Of a stretch of DNA of 64,000 nucleotides, positions 60,493 to 64,000 are shown piece after piece. This DNA comes from Austwickia sp. Its GTDB lineage: Bacteria > Actinomycetota > Actinomycetes > Actinomycetales > Dermatophilaceae. The position numbers were made by a program, and so were the translations under genes. The notes below the pieces were generated by a model. The model saw nothing but the letters and a program-made list of their open reading frames with translations. It made no database searches and was not told the origin of the DNA. The stretch spans positions 496,001-560,000 of the forward strand of contig JADJTI010000001.1 of assembly GCA_016711265.1 (NCBI GenBank), read 5' to 3'. The first letter of the stretch is position 1. The number at the start of each line of letters is the position of its first letter.

Positions 60493-60813
60493 ACCGCCTC
60501 CCTCATCGACCCGTGTGGCACCTTCCGGCCGGCGCCCCAGCCTGGTAAGAACGTCAACCGTTGGATCGAAACGTTCGTTGCGTGCGGCGGGCCTTGCGGC
60601 GCGCTGCTCATCGGTTGGCGCAGCTGGGGACTCGCGTCGCCACCATGCTAGGTCCCGATCGTGCCCCTCATGACGGACAAGCCCCATCAGGTAACGACAC
60701 GGTCACAGCTTGGTATCGGTGCTTTAAGCTGCCCGCCAGGTTCGGTCTAATCGCCCAAGAACGCCCAGCGTGTGTACGTGCCGCACGCAGGGGTCCCACC
60801 CTCAGGAGGAACT
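60493..60813. other. Intergenic region between divergent uvrC and the liv operon
   Basis: No gene is seen in these 321 bases. On the minus strand TAGCAT at 60650-60645 is a possible -10 for uvrC with a leader of about 145 nt. On the plus strand AGGAGGA at 60804 is the SD of the binding protein; no convincing -35/-10 pair was found for it. Confidence 0.4.
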
Positions 60814-61956
60814 TTGCGCACCATCGTTAAGCTCGGTGTCCCGATCACCACCGCCGCCCTCATCCTGACCGCCTGCGGCGGGACCAAGGAGGCGGGCACC
60901 GCGACCTCGGCGGCGGGCGCAGGCAAGGTCTGTGACGCCAAGATCGGCTACTTCGGCGCCCTCACCGGCGACGCGGCCAACCTCGGCATCAACATCATGC
61001 AGGGCGCCGAACTGGCGGTGAAGCAGTACAACGAGAAGCACGCGGACTGCAAGATCGAGTTCGTCAAGTACGACAGTGAGGGCGACCCGGCCAAGGCTCC
61101 CGCGCTGGCTCAGAAGGCTGTGCAGGACAAGAAGCTCATCGGCATCGTCGGCCCCGCGTTCTCCGGCGAGTCCAAGGCCGCCAACCCGATCTTCAACTCG
61201 GCCGGCCTGAACATCATCAGTGCCTCGGCCACCAACCCGGCTCTCTCTCAGCAGGGTTGGAAGGTGTTCCACCGGGTGCTCGGCAACGACGCCACCCAGG
61301 GCCCGGCCGCCGCCAAGTACATCAAGGACATCGTCAAGGCGGCCAAGGTCTACGTCATCGACGACTCCTCCGAATACGGCAAGGGCCTGGGCGACCAGGT
61401 CCGTACGGCGCTCGGCGCCACGGTCGTCGGTAGCGACGCCGTCCAGCAGAAGCAGCCCGACTTCTCGGCCACGGTGACCAAGGTGACCGCCGCCTCTGCC
61501 GATGCGGTGTTCTTCGCCGGGTACTACGCCGAGGCGTCCAAGATCATCAAGCAGCTGCGGGCAGCCGGCTGGAAGGGCGTCTTCGTCGTACCGGACGGCG
61601 TGAAGGACACCGCCTTCGTGCAGCAGGCGGGGGCCGCCGCCACCGGCACCGTCATCACCTGCCCGTGCGTCCCCGAGGACGTCGCACCCGAGTTCGCGCA
61701 GGCCTACCAGGCGGCGTACAAGAACCCTCCGGCGACGTACTCGGCCGAGGCGTACGACGCGGCGAACGTGTTCATCGACGCGGTCGCCGCCGGCAAGACC
61801 TCCTCGCAGGACGTCTCGGACTTCCTCAGCAAGTACGACAAGCAGGGCGTCACCAAGAAGATCAAGTTCGACGACAAGGGTGAGCCGGCCGAAGTGTCGG
61901 TCTGGTCGTACAAGATCGCGGACGGCAAGATCGTCAAGGATCAAGAGATCAAGTAG
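60814..61956 (+). CDS. Branched-chain amino acid ABC transporter substrate-binding lipoprotein
   Basis: A 380-residue periplasmic-type binding protein of the Leu/Ile/Val (LivJ/LivK) family. A short signal sequence ends in the lipobox LTAC (Cys21), so the mature protein is lipid-anchored outside the membrane. IGYFGALTGDAANLGIN (near residue 49) and GIVGPAFSGESKAA (near 111) are family segments. The start is TTG 60814, directly behind AGGAGGA; no in-frame ATG or GTG gives a sensible signal peptide, although an ATG-headed longer frame exists. Two hairpins separate it from the permease gene. Confidence 0.92.
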   Translation: MRTIVKLGVPITTAALILTACGGTKEAGTATSAAGAGKVCDAKIGYFGALTGDAANLGINIMQGAELAVKQYNEKHADCKIEFVKYDSEGDPAKAPALAQKAVQDKKLIGIVGPAFSGESKAANPIFNSAGLNIISASATNPALSQQGWKVFHRVLGNDATQGPAAAKYIKDIVKAAKVYVIDDSSEYGKGLGDQVRTALGATVVGSDAVQQKQPDFSATVTKVTAASADAVFFAGYYAEASKIIKQLRAAGWKGVFVVPDGVKDTAFVQQAGAAATGTVITCPCVPEDVAPEFAQAYQAAYKNPPATYSAEAYDAANVFIDAVAAGKTSSQDVSDFLSKYDKQGVTKKIKFDDKGEPAEVSVWSYKIADGKIVKDQEIK

Positions 61957-61969
61957 CACACATCAGCCG

Positions 61970-62000
61970 GGTGGCGGGCCTCCATCGAGCGCCCGCCACC
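61970..62000 (+). terminator. Intra-operon hairpin 1 after the binding protein gene
   Basis: GGTGGCGGGC and GCCCGCCACC form a perfect 10-bp stem with an 11-base loop, 13 bases after the stop. Likely a partial terminator or an RNA-stabilising element. Confidence 0.7.
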
Positions 62001-62006
62001 TGTCGT

Positions 62007-62039
62007 GCCTGAGCCCGGATCGACCCTCCGGGTTCAGGC
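62007..62039 (+). terminator. Intra-operon hairpin 2 before livH
   Basis: GCCTGAGCCCGG pairs with CCGGGTTCAGGC (12 bp, one G-U) around a 9-base loop, ending 21 bases before the livH ATG. Confidence 0.65.
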
Positions 62040-62060
62040 GCGGCGATCGACGGGACCCCC

Positions 62061-63050
62061 ATGGACTTTCTCCTGCAGAACTTCTGGGCGCTGACGATCA
62101 CCGGGCTGGTGCTCGGCGCCGTCTACGCTCTGGTCGCGCTCGGCTACACACTCGTGTACGGCGTGCTGCGCCTGATCAATTTCGCCCACTCGGAAGTCTG
62201 GATGTGGGGAAGCTTCGCGGCGGTGTGGACCCTGACGGCGGTCGGTGCCGGCCGCGCGTCCAGTGGCCTTGGCGTTGCCGGCTACATCGTCCTGGGCACG
62301 GTGGCGGCGATGGCGGTGTCCGGGCTCATCGCCCTGGGGTTGGAGTTCATCGCCTACCGGCCGCTGCGCAAGCGCAACGCTCCCCCGCTGATCGCGCTGA
62401 TCTCGGCGATCGGGGCGTCGTACGTCCTGTCCGAAGCCATGGGTCTGCGGGACAAGCCCTTCGAGTTGTTCGGCGGCACCGATGACCTGCAGGCGTACGT
62501 CGGCCGCCCCCGTGAGGCGGCGGTCCTGCCCGCCCTGCTGGAGTCGAGCACGGTCTTCCGGTTCGGCGACTACGACGTCAAGAACATCGACCTGATCATC
62601 CTGATCTCGGCGGTCGTGATGATGATCATCCTCGACCAGTTCGTCCGCCGGTCCCGCTTGGGGCGCGGCATCAGGGCCAGCGCGCAGGACCCGGAAGCGG
62701 CGGCGTTGATGGGTGTCAACCGGGACGCCGTCGTCCGGATGACCTTCCTCCTCGGCGGTCTGATGGCTGGTGCTGCGGCGATGCTGTACCTGCTCAAGAT
62801 CGGGGACACGAAGTACAACGCGGGGTTCCTGCTCGGGATCAAGGCGTTCACCGCGGCCGTCCTCGGGGGGATCGGGAACCTGCGCGGGGCGCTGCTGGGC
62901 GGGTTCGTGCTCGGGCTCGCCGAGAACTACGGCTCCGCGCTCATCGGGAGCCAGTGGAAAGACGTGGTGGCGTTCCTGCTGCTCGTGGTGATCCTGCTGT
63001 TCCGGCCGACCGGCCTGCTCGGCGAGTCGTTGGGGAGGGCCCGCGCATGA
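62061..63050 (+). CDS. livH: Branched-chain amino acid ABC transporter permease LivH
   Basis: A 329-residue inner-membrane permease with about eight helices. GYTLVYGVLRLINFAHSEVWMWGS (near residue 28) is the LivH signature region, and the ATPase-contact loop is RGIRASAQDPEAAALMGVN (near 207). The end GLAENYGSALIG...FRPTGLLGE is typical. It overlaps livM by four bases (ATGA). The upstream binding protein and hairpins suggest graded expression, with more receptor than channel. Some substrates in this family are amides or urea, so branched-chain amino acids are the default assumption. Confidence 0.95.
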   Translation: MDFLLQNFWALTITGLVLGAVYALVALGYTLVYGVLRLINFAHSEVWMWGSFAAVWTLTAVGAGRASSGLGVAGYIVLGTVAAMAVSGLIALGLEFIAYRPLRKRNAPPLIALISAIGASYVLSEAMGLRDKPFELFGGTDDLQAYVGRPREAAVLPALLESSTVFRFGDYDVKNIDLIILISAVVMMIILDQFVRRSRLGRGIRASAQDPEAAALMGVNRDAVVRMTFLLGGLMAGAAAMLYLLKIGDTKYNAGFLLGIKAFTAAVLGGIGNLRGALLGGFVLGLAENYGSALIGSQWKDVVAFLLLVVILLFRPTGLLGESLGRARA

Positions 63051-64000
63051 ACGCCGCCGCCACGACCGTACGCACCGCCGCCGGAGGCCTCGGCAACCGG
63101 ATCCGGGCGCTGCCGCGGATCGCGAAGATCCTGTTCGCCGCCGCCGCGGTGCTGTTCGTCTACCTGCTGCCGATCATCAACCCGCCGCTGCTGACCACCG
63201 TGGACTCCGACTTCGGCTCGGTGCTCTTCTCCTGCGCGGTGTACGCCCTGGTCGCGATCGGCTTGAACATCGTGATCGGGTACGCCGGCCTGCTGGACCT
63301 GGGCTACGTCGGCTTCTTCGCGGTGGGCGCGTATTCGGTGGCGCTGTTCGGCTCCGCGCACGCCAACGTCCCCTACCTGCTGACGATCCCGCTGGCGATC
63401 GTGTTCGCGTTGATCTCCGGCATCCTGCTGGGCGCGCCCACCCTGCGGGTCCGCGGGGACTACCTGGCGATCGTGACCCTCGGCTTCGGCGAGATCGTCC
63501 GGCTTGTCCTGCTCAACAGCTCCTACCTGGGCGGCGCCGCGGGCATCTCGAACGTTCCGGCACCCCCCAGCCTCCCGCTGTTCGAGGTCCCGCACGTGAC
63601 CTGGGAGGGCTTGACGGCCTTCGTCGATCCGTCGGAGACGACGACGTTCATCGAGTTCGGTGTCCGAGATGCCATCCCGTACTACTGGTTCGCGCTGACG
63701 ATCGTGCTCATCGTGCTGTTCCTCGACTGGCTGATGCAGAACTCGCGCGTGGGCCGGGCCTGGGAGGCCACCCGCGAGGACGAGGACGCGGCCGAGCTGA
63801 TGGGGGTGCCGACCTTCAAGTTCAAGCTGCTCGCCTTCGCCTGCGGCGCGGCGATCGGTGGACTCTCGGGAGCGCTGTTCGCGGCCCGCCAAGGGTTCGT
63901 CAACCCGGACAACTTCACGATCCTGTATTCGGTGCTGTTCGTCGCCATGGTCGTCGTCGGCGGTCAGGGCAACCGCTGGGGTGTCGTCCTCGCGGCAGTG
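63047..64000 (+). CDS. livM: Branched-chain amino acid ABC transporter permease LivM (3' truncated)
   Basis: The first 318 codons of the second permease; the frame is still open at the window end. After a basic N-terminal tail (about 28 residues) the membrane helices begin (ILFAAAAVLFVYLLPII). The LivM landmark segments are ALVAIGLNIVIGYAGLLDLG (near residue 73), LRVRGDYLAIVTLGFGEIVR (near 137) and the coupling loop RAWEATREDEDAAELMGVP (near 240). Its start overlaps livH. ATPase genes livG/livF are expected just outside the window. Confidence 0.94.
   Translation, partial: MNAAATTVRTAAGGLGNRIRALPRIAKILFAAAAVLFVYLLPIINPPLLTTVDSDFGSVLFSCAVYALVAIGLNIVIGYAGLLDLGYVGFFAVGAYSVALFGSAHANVPYLLTIPLAIVFALISGILLGAPTLRVRGDYLAIVTLGFGEIVRLVLLNSSYLGGAAGISNVPAPPSLPLFEVPHVTWEGLTAFVDPSETTTFIEFGVRDAIPYYWFALTIVLIVLFLDWLMQNSRVGRAWEATREDEDAAELMGVPTFKFKLLAFACGAAIGGLSGALFAARQGFVNPDNFTILYSVLFVAMVVVGGQGNRWGVVLAAV

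Overview
This window is a chromosomal segment of a high-GC Gram-positive bacterium (Actinomycetota). The clues are very GC-rich third codon positions, many GTG starts, RbpA, WhiA, an InhA-type enoyl reductase, an actinobacterial Vms1-like release factor, a SufR-Suf operon with no Isc genes, OpcA, and a GT4 glycogen synthase of the GlgM kind. The genus cannot be fixed from the sequence; Micrococcales or Propionibacteriales are reasonable guesses. I saw no insertion sequence, prophage, CRISPR array, tRNA or rRNA. The window looks like core chromosome, and its gene content and order from about 29 to 60 kb match, from memory, the Mycobacterium tuberculosis Rv1420-Rv1466 region.

Layout. 0-1.4 kb: the end of a sugar/polyol ABC importer (two permeases, the first cut by the window edge). 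1.4-6.1 kb: a PEBP protein, an SpoU-type RNA methyltransferase, a TSUP permease, an SPFH-NfeD membrane pair and a lone ABC ATPase. 6.2-10.7 kb: an unknown protein, divergent glgA(glgM)/glgC for glycogen or maltose-1-phosphate synthesis, and a DUF1015 protein. 10.7-16.4 kb: a GNAT protein, fabG-fabI, DUF3099, moaA, SURF1 and an SDR. 16.4-21 kb: an ABC exporter, a crotonase and an ABC-F protein. 21-29.2 kb: a secreted zinc protease, a c-di-AMP riboswitch in front of an NlpC/P60 hydrolase, a HAD phosphatase, an acyl-CoA ligase, acVLRF1, alanine racemase and an orphan histidine kinase.

29.4-36.3 kb: the Suf iron-sulfur operon, read leftwards as sufR-sufB-sufD-Rieske-sufC-sufS-sufU-sufT, with overlapping stops and starts almost throughout. 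36.4-42.5 kb: an unknown secreted protein, an ABC-2 exporter, ctaA (heme A synthase), succinate-semialdehyde dehydrogenase, and ctaB on the other strand. ctaA, ctaB and SURF1 together serve assembly of heme-copper oxidase. 42.8-49.5 kb: a pentose-phosphate operon, tkt-tal-zwf-opcA-pgl. 49.5-56.3 kb: two unknown genes (one a tiny secreted repeat protein), rbpA, secG, then the glycolytic set tpiA-pgk-gap. 55.3-60.5 kb: uvrC-rapZ-yvcK-whiA. 60.8-64 kb: the start of a branched-chain amino-acid ABC importer (binding protein, LivH, LivM truncated by the window end).

A recurring feature is the promoter layout. On both strands a TANNNT hexamer lies 6-7 nt before an ATG or GTG that lacks a Shine-Dalgarno sequence, which implies many leaderless mRNAs. 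Genes with leaders instead carry clear SDs. I used this rule to choose several starts (sufR, ctaB, crotonase, TSUP and others). All motif searches were by eye and no counts or alignments were computed.
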